From NCBI GenBank assembly GCA_050084515.1, contig CM114275.1:20832001-20896000 (forward strand): 64,000 nucleotides of DNA, read 5' to 3'. Of the stretch, positions 45,501 through 55,912 are shown one piece after another (within the stretch, counting starts at the first letter, position 1; the number at the start of each line of letters is the position of its first letter). The notes under the pieces were generated by a model. The model had not been told where the DNA came from. It worked only from the letters and a program-made list of their open reading frames with translations, and did no database searches. The position numbers and the translations under genes are program-made. The DNA is from Blasia pusilla. Lineage: Eukaryota; Marchantiophyta; Marchantiopsida; Blasiales.

Positions 45501-46402
45501 AAAACCGTTTGTAGCCCGAAGAAAAACGCGATAGAGTCCGTCATTTAAATACTGTGGCTCTGTTTGTACAGCCATCGTATGCGCAAAGAGAAAGAGCACT
45601 TCTTTGTCATTCATCAAGGAAACGATTCGGTGTTTCCGAAAATCGACAGAACTTGAAGAGCAATACCTGTGCCATTCAATTTCGAGAGGAGGAAAGGAGT
45701 CGATCGCTTGTCCCACCGACGACAGATTTCAGTGCCACGACCTAGCTCTGGCAGGGGAAATGAGTATGGCATCTCTCTCTCCTAAAGCGGAGGAGGAGAC
45801 TCGATTGTCCCAAGGATCCACGCACCGTAATGCTGCGAGATCAATCAATAAAGCTACGAGATCAATCCATCAAACAGCGAGATCAATCAATAAGTATGAC
45901 ATCCTTCTCCACCTCCGCGTGAAGCGACGACTCCATTATGCCATGATCCCACATTCTTGACTCTCACGCATTGATGTGTCGAGGAAATGAATGTCGCATA
46001 CTTTTCCGCCTCCTAGTTGAGGAGACGATTCGACCGAAACTAGACTATCTACTATCGTTCCGGGCTCGATTATTACGCTAAGAACACCACCAGTAGCTCA
46101 GAAGCTATAGTGAAATTGGCCCACGAGAATCGCCCTTGCGATCCTAGACACCCTAACGGTGCTATGGCACGATTGCACCGTCATAGGGAATATATCTAAG
46201 CAAGTCACGATACCACGGTCTCTCTGGATGCTCTGCTCATGAGATGCTTACAAGCTTTTTCAGGCTTGTAGAGACAGGAAGCCTTCTCTAGCAGTTGGAT
46301 CGCTTTCTCGTAGTCGCCACAGAAGGCTGCCCATCCCCGGACCGCATCAGCAGCTCGGCGCTGGTACTCATCGCCTTTCTTCGCCTGATCCAAATCATCC
46401 AT
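39573..46402 (-). CDS. Alpha-SNAP (SNARE disassembly adaptor, Sec17 homologue)
   Basis: Alpha-SNAP binds spent SNARE bundles and recruits the ATPase NSF for recycling after membrane fusion. Exons on the minus strand: 46,402-46,252, 43,280-43,231, 43,080-43,008, 42,100-42,021, 41,904-41,723, 41,348-41,186, 41,089-41,042, 39,976-39,896 and 39,716-39,573. All introns are GT/AG, the summed length (972 nt) is a multiple of three and phases match at every joint, giving 323 residues. Family landmarks appear in order: GWAAFCGDYEKAIQLLEKA, RCYLKMGKVEEGAS, AAMLYEELGQVATAGRYHQ, YEAQGKSLESMQHFGKAAQ, NQCRFKVAKHAAELER, YAGLCHLC, DPTFSNTRECK, ALFAEVLKEYEVL and an acidic C-terminus ending DLEE. All of these are helical-repeat positions of Sec17/alpha-SNAP, not gamma-SNAP. 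The product is slightly longer than the usual ~290 residues because of the C-terminal tail. Intron 1 is ~3 kb and carries a MITE and a hairpin. Confidence 0.92.
40010..40059. repeat. 25-bp tandem duplication in an alpha-SNAP intron
   Basis: CTGTCAGCCACTGTCTCATA and the matching unit starting at 40,035 are adjacent 25-bp copies with two mismatches, located between the exons ending 41,042 and beginning 39,976. Confidence 0.85.
44492..44911. mobile_element. PIF/Harbinger-like MITE in intron 1 of alpha-SNAP
   Basis: Terminal inverted repeats of about 30 bp begin GAGCAGGTCCTCATGGAGC on the left and, reversed, GAATAGGTCCCCATGGAGC on the right, both continuing AATTCCATGGT. The element is flanked by TTA on both sides (44,489-44,491 and 44,912-44,914), the typical 3-bp Harbinger target duplication. 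A further related end (GGACATGCTC followed by TTA, 45,010-45,022) suggests a longer or nested element. No coding capacity. Confidence 0.65.
45207..45255. repeat. 22-bp hairpin, one mismatch, 5-nt loop
   Basis: The arms 45,207-45,228 (CCTTGCACTCGAATGACTCA...) and 45,234-45,255 are reverse complements with a single mismatch, inside intron 1 of alpha-SNAP. Confidence 0.93.
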
Positions 46403-47639
46403 CGCGGATTCCGCTCTACTCCAATGATCTCTTCACACAACTCTGACGCACACCCGTTCCAAAACCGTGCGAAAGCTACGTCCTCTTCGGGAGAATTCTG
46501 CACGACAGCTATAGGGTCTGGGACTCAAAAGTTCCTATCGCATACATAGTAATCCGTAAGAATTTGTAGGGCTATATTTGCGTGCATCCTGTTCGTTGTG
46601 TCGAATCAATCCAACGAACACCTAGATCCCGTCCCTCTCACCGACGATGTGGCAGTTCCGGACAGGGGTATTATGACACCCCTAGGGTTGTCATAATACC
46701 CCTGTCTGGGATTTTAATGTCCCCGGATAAAGACGGATCTCTCTATTCGGGGACTTGCCGAATTCCAAACGGGTAGCTCCCGAGTTACCTGTTTTGGCGC
46801 TCCCGGGACGGATCCTTCTCGTTCCGTTTGCATGTCTTCTATGTGGATTTAAGGTTGGCAGCCCCCTCCACTTTCCGGGCCAGCCCCCCTGAACCGGATG
46901 ATTCCGGATAGGTAGTAAGTGGACACCCCTTCTGTAATCCCCGAATCCTACAACCTATTGAGATGGGCGGATTCAAATTAATTTTCAAAATTATCAATCT
47001 ATGTGATTTTGAATGCCCATTGCATGTTATTGAACCCCTTTTGAATATCACATCCACTTTGTGATGTATGTTTCGTAACAGTGCATATATCCGCAAAACG
47101 TAATCTGGCTGACCTTAATCACATGTGATGAGAAGAAATAGAAGTCCAACCAACTAGTGTCGTTCAAAGTATCAATCCCTCTAAAAATATTTATGATAAT
47201 CTGTCCTACTAGGCACAATTTTTCTTCATTCAGAGCCTCCAATGCTTCACATGTGTCATCCAAACAAAACAAAACAAAATTTGACATAAATCTTTAGAGA
47301 CTATGTCGACATATGAGATCCATAAACAACCCAATGACTTTGCAGGCCCTTTCAATTTCATGCATAACTCAGGGCTCTACACTTGTCACCATTACCACAC
47401 AAATATACTGTCTTGTGCATTGACTTCATCTTGAGATCCAAACCAAATTCTGCAATCCACTACTCGCTGCTGTGCGGTTACCTCGCATCAAAAATTATAG
47501 GTCAAGTGAGACCCTTCAATATATCCACACAAAGATCTCGAGGACCAAACCTGGCATCCTAATTGCAAGCCCCGAGCTCATGGGAGAAGAATTACAAAAA
47601 TATTCAGCAATAAACCCATCCTGTTTTGAGATTACACAA
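46403..47639. other. Intergenic region between alpha-SNAP and the PMT-like gene
   Basis: It contains the 5' flank of alpha-SNAP (minus strand) and the 3' flank of the PMT-like gene. A 21-bp hairpin is the only structured element; no coding block is seen. Confidence 0.5.
46658..46709. repeat. 21-bp hairpin, one mismatch, 10-nt loop
   Basis: The arms 46,658-46,678 (CCGGACAGGGGTATTATGAC...) and 46,689-46,709 are reverse complements except for one position. It lies about 260 bp upstream of the alpha-SNAP start codon. Confidence 0.93.
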
Positions 47640-50600
47640 TCACTCATCGTCCAACTCCTTCAGGCAAATTAAGACTTGCTCCGTTTGCTCCTCTCCTACG
47701 TATGTGTACAGCACCCGCCACCATAGAGACCTTGATATGAGCTGTACAGTCTGAATAGTCTGAGGAGTATCTCGGAGTATCACCACAGCCCCAGGTCGCA
47801 ATATTCTATCTACTTCCAAAAGCACATCCCATATTTCACACCTGGAAAACAGGTGAAGGCGTGAGTTATTGTGAATTCGCAGTGGAACGGGTTGATCTGA
47901 TGTGTGCACAACAACAAGAAGCTAAGACCCCAACTTCATTGCAATGAACTCTAGTGGTGAATACCCTATGGTTTGATACAGAATACAGTATAATTTTTTG
48001 ACATACCTTGCATCAAGGGTGGAAATTGCCCACGATCCATGAACCAGGTCATAGCTTCTTGGAGGTGTAGGAAAAGCTTCACACCTGCACCAAAGTACTT
48101 CAATCAGGATGTAGCACATAGAATATCAGGAATCCAATGAGCTCACAGCACCTTCAAGTAACAAGCCCTGGGTCGTTCAACGAGAGACAGAAGGAAGAGT
48201 TTCAGAATGTGTGGGGCAGGAAGTAGTCTTCTGACCAACTGACCTAAGAGCATTCATAATACACTAGTTTTGAGAAACATTCATAATACCAGCTGCTCTT
48301 GAGGAGACTGTTCTGTACATCCAATCTTCAACAGAATTTTCTGCCGATATTCACTTACCAATCATGATGAGCACCAATCAGTCCTCGTCCATTCACGGCC
48401 TCGAGTATTTCTGGACTTTTGTAGGGTACCACGTTCATTACCCACATTGGATGGAGCTTAATTGAAGCTGCAAAACTGAAACCAAAACTAGAAATCAAAA
48501 ACTGAACGATCACATCTGATTCTAGTTACAACCTACAAATGTAAATCTGGCCACACCCGGAGATGCAAAAAATCCTGATTGTACACTGAGGATGAGGTGA
48601 GGAAAGAAACCTTCCAAAGTCGGCATTCATATCCATAACGTTCCTTACTTCTTGGAGAAAATCTGTTCCCAGAAGTTTCCAGTAGTGATCCACCCTCCGC
48701 TTCCAAAGAGCTGCACGTAGGAGGTAGAAACTATCCACAATTGAAACCTTGATGGCTTCAGAACCTTGCACCCGCACTACAGCAGCGGCAGAGGCATACG
48801 TGTCAGGCTCCAAATCCTGAGCCTTTTGCCACAAGGCGAATTCTCCCAACCTAAAGACGTTCCAATTATCAGTCCTTGAGTTGATGGAAAGATGCGTTGA
48901 ACTTTGTCTCCAGCATCTTCAGAGAGAAATGAACTGCAACTACCACTGTCTCCACTACCCTAGGGAAGATAAAAACTAAAATATGAGTTCAGAAATCAGT
49001 AGTTAGGATGGACACACTTCAAATAATGAATGAATGAATGCCTAAACTGATCGATTGTCCACAGTGACCCAACCCACTAATGGGACTTGAAATTATAATG
49101 TTGCAATGCTAAGAAAGACTACATCATGCAACATTAGGACAGTGACAGGACTTGAAGTTCTGCTAGGAAGTTACATGTTCTACCATGCCACCAATAAATG
49201 ATGGAAAACTTGGCATTTGCACCTGATTCCCACTGAGCGTTGAAGCAGTCACAATCAGGGAGACGCCCTGGAACAACTCAGCAAACTCACTTCCTCTTCT
49301 CTCACAATTGCTGAATTTCAAAACACAATACTCTTCCATCCTCAAGTTCCTCCAAACAGAAGCATATACTAGTCGAAGACCAACTCAATCATGAAGGGGG
49401 AGGTCATTCACTATTTCTGGTTGGCATAATACTTTTGGACACCAGTCTAACCAATCGAACCATTCGAATCGTTGATGAGTCGGCATTTCCAATGCATTGC
49501 ATCTGGAGAGATCACATCCATGACTGACCTTGCCATAGATGTCCAGTTTAGTTTCTCCAGGACACCTGAGTGCTCCTCAATCCAGACCTCATCACTTGCT
49601 GAAGGGGTCCACACAAAGTATCCACCAGGTCGTAGCAGTCTATTCACTTCTGCAAGCTGCCCAAGACCTGCATGTCAATGGACCATCCAACTGTATTTCT
49701 CAGCACATCTAGATCAGAACTACCCCACTGAATCCAGCTAAGAGACTCAGAGCTTGTACAGCAAGAAACTTCACTGCTTGGCATAAGCAAAAACGCAGCA
49801 ATCTTTGAGCAAAGTGTGGTACAACGTAGAAAAGTAGTAACAGAAGCTGATGACAGGAAGCCCCACGAAGCACACTGACACACTTACAGACAGTGAAGCG
49901 TACCCACCACTTCTGCCGAATTGACCTCCACAATCATTGCAACGAACCAGATCAAAGGAATGTTGGGGAAACCGGTGCTCAATCAGAGAACTAATCAACA
50001 TCCCAGGAAAACCTTCTGACAATAAATTCTGAATCTGGTACCACGCAGAAGACATTTTCAGCAAATAAACAACATTAGAAACAACTTACACATAAGATGC
50101 TCTTCATCCAATGGAAACTCCACAAGGAGGTGGCATGGCAGAAACTAGTAGCTGCATAGGGACACTAAGAGAGTCCTAACAAAGTGCACCAAGGGCTGCA
50201 TAGTGTAACACTTGATTGTACAAAATTTAAAAAGCGACCACTCACCTAAATTACCAACAATTGTATACATGTGTTTAGGTGCATCATAGATATGTCACGA
50301 AAAAGGAGGTTATGACAAAGATGAGCGATAACAAGAGTGAAACAGAATAACAGTGGGGAGTTTTAGAAATCTACAAAACCTGAGGAATTTAAACAGGCCC
50401 AAAGAGTGACCATGCCCATAATAACATCATCAAGTTTCAGAGTTTAAAAAGAACTGATCTGGGTGTCAATTTGAGTATGATTAGATGTCCAAAGTAGGGT
50501 ATTTCCAAGCGTCTCACGCGATTAATTTTTAATTAAGCTTTGAAAAGAGAACATCCCTCCAGATCACAGAAAGCATTCACTGCATGGTACTATACAAAAG

Positions 50601-52059
50601 ATCCATAGTTGAGCTCTCCCCGAATCTTGGACTCCATACAAGGATACTTAGGGCTTGGACATCTATAAATGAAACATCTTTAAAGTATCAGAGATAAAAG
50701 CTCGTGTAGCTAGATTCACCAGCTTCTCTGGACTTACACAAGTGTCAGAGCTGTTTGGTCTCAAAATGGAGATAGTAGGAGCATCTCCGAAAAAATGTGT
50801 GCATACATTACACCCAATATCCAAGACCCTGCGAAAGCTGCCATTATTCATTGCAAGCAGTTCAAAGTCATCCCTTGAATTTGAATTCCTAATTGCAGTT
50901 GTGTGGTCTCCTTGAGCCTGCAAACAATTAGGTACATGGGCGAACAAAGTCAGAACTGCACCAAAATATCATGACAATCATACACGCATCACCCACTTCT
51001 TGCACAAACTAAAGACGGTGGATTCACTATGCAGTCAAAACACCAGACCCACCCGACGTGAAACACTAGGGGAAGCACCACAACAACAGCAAAAACCAGA
51101 AGTTGAGAAATGCAAGAATCTGACTGAAAGATCCTGGTCTCTGCCAGATTCTAGAAGGCATCAAATCGAAGGAACTTTGATACTTGCGAATTCCCCATTC
51201 CATCCTTGACAGAGAAAAAAAATTCTGTTTCAAGATAACGATCGATCCATACTTTGGACCTCAAAGTGAAAAAAACAAGAGTGTTACCGGACTAGTACAT
51301 TTTCGGGCTTCATCCCTAGCTTCTCTAATTTTATGTTTTAGTGTTTGACATTGGGCAACATGGCAATTAGATAAGATGAGACTATGGAAAACCAATTACA
51401 CGTACAAAATTAAAAGCTGACTTTCTTGATGTCTTATGGTGGGGAATTACCTTCTGTAGTGGCCCACACAATGACAGATTCCTGTGAGAAACTCTCACTA
51501 TAACTTTAAGATCCACCGATGACAATTTTGGCCTCTGATAACCCAGTGGCACTGGAATTCTACAGAATGGAGGTCGCTCGTGAACTTCCCTACAGACTGC
51601 CGGTGCAGTTGAATCTTCTCTGCATGGACCGTAATTTTCATATTGAATATGACATTTCCTCAGCCTTACACTATTTGACGAAGTAAAGTACTGGAGTAAG
51701 TCACTAGGCCGCATGAGAAGTCCTCGCCCAAACTGCCGTTTCTTTCCTTTGATGTCCTTGGCCAATGAGATTTGGCAAAGTAGTTTCTGGGGTCCATCTA
51801 GGGAACTACACGCATCTCCAGCTACAAATGTGATTGCAAAATAAAGATATATGGTACAGAGAAAAGTTAATATAGCCAGCATGAACAAAAGGAATTGATG
51901 TCGATGGAGTAATGTTCTCCATCCCATGTCTGTCCTTTCAAAGACTTCATCCTTCATGTGTACTTTCCAAGATACACTCAAAGGTGGAGACTGTGGATTT
52001 GTTGTTCTTCTGTGTGCTGGGGAGAGGGATGGCACACTTTCATGCCCCATGTGACCCAA
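47640..52059 (-). CDS. PMT-like Golgi methyltransferase (QUASIMODO/DUF248 family)
   Basis: The family comprises plant type II Golgi proteins thought to methyl-esterify homogalacturonan. Exons supported on the minus strand: 52,059-51,451, 50,917-50,738, 50,034-49,926, 49,667 to about 49,450, probably one near 49,290-49,230, 48,850-48,611, 48,477-48,359, 48,084-48,007 and 47,841-47,640. Most joints have GT/AG and matching phase. The first exon gives a cytoplasmic N-terminus, a transmembrane helix at about residues 54-79 and the Cys-rich stem (KCHIQYENYGPCRED). SAM motif I is RRVLDIGCN. Then come the HC-x2-C-type block, here RCNDC, NRLLRPGGYFVWTPSA, WKRRVDHYWKLL, RNVMDMNADFG, WVMNVVPY, GRGLIGAHHDWCEAFPTPP and LLEVDRILRPGAVVILRD. 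The length of ~600 residues is normal. The sequence is divergent from land-plant PMTs, so the substrate is uncertain. Exon limits between 49,450 and 49,230 are not resolved. Confidence 0.88.
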
Positions 52060-55059
52060 AGTTTCTTAACGCATATTACTTTCTAGTCCCCGTACTGATC
52101 AATGTATATAGATCAAACTCCAAGGCAGTTGCGTAAATTGTCAACTTGTCTGCAATTAAACCAAGAATTAGCTGTGAACTTGAACAGTAAGCATCCAGTA
52201 CACAAGGCAGTAGCAATTATCAGGAGCAAGGAGAGAAACGACACAGTTGGTCGAATGACTTATATGATGGACTTTAGCCCACAAACTGAACAACAGAGTG
52301 GTCGATGAGAAGATCTAGCATACTACAGCACCAAGTAAACAACATTATAACCATATCTCCTACACCAAATACAAAGACAGATCTGAAAGCTCAACAGTAA
52401 ACCAAAGACAAGTGTAATTCATTTCTTCTCGAAGTGAGTTTCATACAAGCAAAACATTTCCTGAAACAAACCAACAAGAGTCGCACTACACTTAAGCTTC
52501 CTTCTCCATAATGAAGTGCCACCTTGCAAAATTAGGAGGAAAAGACCAGGCCGACGAAATTGATATAATATCACAAGTGGCCTTGGGAGTCTCCATGAGA
52601 GGAAATGTTGCTTGTCTCCTTACCCAACTGCTGGTAGTGCCACATTGAAGCCAGACTTCTCGAAATTTGACATGATTACGTTTATTGCAATCAGTTATAT
52701 CCCTTCAAACTTGGAGACCATTTCGCAACTGCTTACATCCATAATCCACAACCGGTGTAGAGGATATGCCAATCCTTTAAAAACACGTGCTCAGCGCATT
52801 GGACTTGGGGTCGACAACTGTTTGAGAGCGATTGAATCCTGTGAAGGAGCAATAAGCGAGTTTAATGACTTACATCAGTCACGACAGTTCCTCAAACTTC
52901 ACACCGAATGGCTACTCTTCTCCTTTGCACACCCGCATCACTTCTGCTGGAAAGTGCTTTAAATTCAGTCAGTTCCACCTGTCTTCTCTAATTGAAGATT
53001 ATGACTTTTCACTCCTCACCAACTTAGACGTATAATCTCTTCAAGCTGATATGACATGACGGAGTTAACAAAACCTGAAACGAAACACTTACCGACGGAA
53101 CGAGGCGATGAAACAGATTGACTGTTCACCGATACATTTACTACCTTAGGTCCCTATTCCTCTTTCCCTCTGTCTGTCAAGAAAAAGGTCCGAATTCCGG
53201 TCGGAGGAGCTGAGCATTACGCAAAAACTGAAAATTGCTTGTTCCCAACTTGAGACAGTCCGACACTATTTCGCGCAGGCACTGGTTACATTCCGGCGAC
53301 TCTCGCCACCACTTCTAACTATCACGTCGCTAAAAAGCCTCCAAGCCCTCGTCCGGGCAATCGTCACAACATTCTTCAAAAGACACCGCAAAAAGCATTC
53401 ACGATCTCCTAAGCATCACTATCACTCCACACCAGAGGAAACGTCTTCCGACACAGACATTGTGATCGTCTACTTCCCGTATCAACTTAACTTAGATCAC
53501 ACTCATCTATCCTCTCTCAAACTCACCTCCAAAAATAGTGAACGTCGCAGTGTCCCCGCTTCCCGCTCTCCACAAGAATCGAAATCCAACGCTATCGAAA
53601 CGCTCGACGATTTGCTCGGTAATCTGCAGGCCTCCTCCCTCCCCCGGCCCACAGCAAACCGCACGCCGCATCCCCTCGGCATCAGCCGCAGCATCTAATG
53701 CCGCCGCTGCACTTCCGGAACAGACCGATCCGCTCCTGTCGTGTCCTGTCCCGTCCTCTCCCCCCCCCCTCCCGCTCCTCTCGTCGCCTCATCCCGTCCA
53801 GCGTCCATGTAGTGAGACGAACATCGGCGTGTTCTCTCGCGCTCTGCTGAAAGCTGTGGCGTCCCGGGGGACGTCGTGCACGACAGTCGCGAAGCGTCTC
53901 ACGTGTGACCGGCTGCTTCAGCCCTGTCGGCGAATAGATTTGCCCACCAACCGGTTGCTTTCACGGAATGAAGAAAGAACCAGAAGGGAATCTTTCAAAT
54001 CTTACTAATAAACTCTGGGCTTTTCCCGACCGGCTTTTCGAAATATTCTTCGGGAATCCTAAATTTAACCGGCTGACTTTAGTAAGGACACCGGTTCTTT
54101 GATGCACCTTCGGAGGGCAGAATCGGCCGATGCGCTTCCACGCTCGGTCACTGGGCACTGAGCGATGCACGTCGGCAGGGAGGAGCCTGCAACCGTCCGG
54201 GAAGCTCCAGCTGGCGGCACTAAACTGAAGCGAATGCAGCTGCCACACGTGGAGGGAACAGTCGCTGCTATATCTTTGTCAACAGGAACGGTCTCACCGT
54301 TGACTTTAAATATGACTCCCATACCAATGAACGGGCAGAACCGAGATTACGTGTTGACCTAGCCGGGGAAATTGAGAGAATTCCGGATGAAATTCCGATA
54401 GGATTTCGAGGTATCCCGGAAAGGCCTTTGGAGGTTTTCTGCCCGTTCCCAGGGTGCATGTGACGGAAGTGCGTCGTTCCAGTGACTGGTTGTGCGGTTT
54501 TTGGCTGCCAGTCAGCAAAGTCGTCCCGGTTTGCTGCCGCATCGTTCCGGCTGCCGGTAAACTAACAATTCGGGATTAGATGATTTTAGATCGAGGCCCT
54601 CCATCTTAGGGCAAGCCGCCAAGTCTGAGGAGTCTTTAGTCTCGGACTCGAGACTCTCAGCGACGCCAGCCGCCAGCGTCCGAGCCTCCGAGGGGCCCAA
54701 GGGGTAGTCGGTAGTCGGGAGTCGGTACTCGGGAAGGGGGTAGGATTGTGACGTGACTCGTGACTCTCCGACTCTCCGTCTATGAGCATCCGAAGGCGCC
54801 GAAGGGCTCAAGGGGTAGTCGGGAAGGGGGGTCCGACGGGGGGGCATTTCCATGCGAACTTCTTTGTTGAGAAGTTCAGACTCGCTCGTTCTTTACGCGT
54901 TGCTACTCCTACGGCCACTAACGTGATTTCGTCCAACTTTTTATGGTATTACCACTTGACACGAGAGATAACCAGCGAGTAATTGGAGATGAACAGGATA
55001 GCCTGGATGTTCAAGTCGGATAGAGCCGCAGAAGCATCGCTCGGTCGAGACTGTTGCTG
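52060..55059. other. 5' flank of the PMT-like gene and GC-rich non-coding DNA
   Basis: Open frames at 52,612-52,962 and 53,462-54,008 show no domain; the latter is Ser/Pro-rich low complexity. Around 54,650-54,840 short GGGGTAGTCGG words recur. The left end of the hAT element downstream probably lies somewhere in 53.7-55.0 kb, but I could not identify matching terminal repeats or an 8-bp duplication. Confidence 0.4.
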
Positions 55060-55850
55060 CTGCTCCCTCATTCAACACTGTTCTTGCTCGCAATTTCGTG
55101 AAGCCCTGCTCGGTCTACACTGTTGTTGTTGCTCGCTCGTTCAACATTGTTCTTGCTCGCTCGTGAAGCGTTGTTGCTGTTGCTTGGTCATTTGTGAAGC
55201 GTTTTTGCTGCTGCTTGCTTGTTTGTGAAGAGCTTGCTGCTGCTCGCTCGGGAAGCGCCGCTTCTGCTCGCTCCTTGCTCTCTTCGCAGCGCTGCTTGTT
55301 GGTGTTTGCTCACTGCAACTCTATCCTCCGTATTTTTCGTTGCTTTTGGGTTTACTTTGTTTAGGCCGGACTCAAGCGCATACTCCGTGTTTCTGCGTTG
55401 TTGCTGGGTCTTTACTTCGTTCAGGCCGGACTCAAGCGCATGTTGCTCTTGCTCTTGCCGTCATTTTTTTTCCATCTCGAATCTCTGGTGTGTGTTGCAC
55501 TGCTCCTGATCAGCTCCCATGAAGGCTCGACTCTCTCGAGATGCTCTCGTCTAGACCAACTTGAGACTCTTCGATTGAATCCGTTACTCGTCCAGGCCCG
55601 AATCCGCCCGAGAATCTTGTGCTCCATGCTACTGAGCTGGTCTCGTCCGCCCGACTCTCTTCTCCGCCCGACTCTCTTGTGCTCCATGTTGCTGAGCTGC
55701 TCTCTCCTAGGCCCGATTTTGACAAGCTACTGATTTCTTCGAGGCCCGACTCTCTTATGCTCCATGTTGCTGAACTGCTCTCGTCTAGGCCCGATTTTGA
55801 CTTGCTACTGATTTCGTCAAGGCCCGAGCTCTTCTTGTAGACTCCGGTTC
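55060..55850. repeat. Three imperfect tandem arrays upstream of the hAT transposase
   Basis: Array 1 (about 55,070-55,290) repeats a ~50-bp unit containing TTCAACAnTGTTCTTGCTCG and GTGAAGCG. Array 2 (about 55,345-55,445) has two copies of a ~60-bp unit ending GGCCGGACTCAAGCGCAT. Array 3 (about 55,620-55,835) repeats a ~78-bp unit containing CTCCATGTTGCTGAgCTGCT and AGGCCCGATTTTGAC. Arrays of this type next to hAT transposase genes can be subterminal binding sites, which is inference here. Confidence 0.75.
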
Positions 55851-55912
55851 CGCACTCACCCAGCCATATTTTCTCTGGTTCAGCCCTAACTTCAGTTGTC
55901 GTTTGAGTCTCC

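Noticed and set aside
39573-46402. Assignment as gamma-SNAP
   Set aside because: Residues at the conserved helical-repeat positions and the DPTFSNTREC and KEYE blocks match alpha-SNAP; the gamma-type C-terminus is absent.
53538-54008. 156-codon Ser/Pro-rich open frame as a gene
   Set aside because: Low-complexity composition in a GC-rich flank and no recognisable domain; overlapping frames are equally open.
55670-55840. Repeat-derived open frames as a Ser/Leu-rich protein
   Set aside because: The frames follow the 78-bp tandem unit on both strands and carry no domain.
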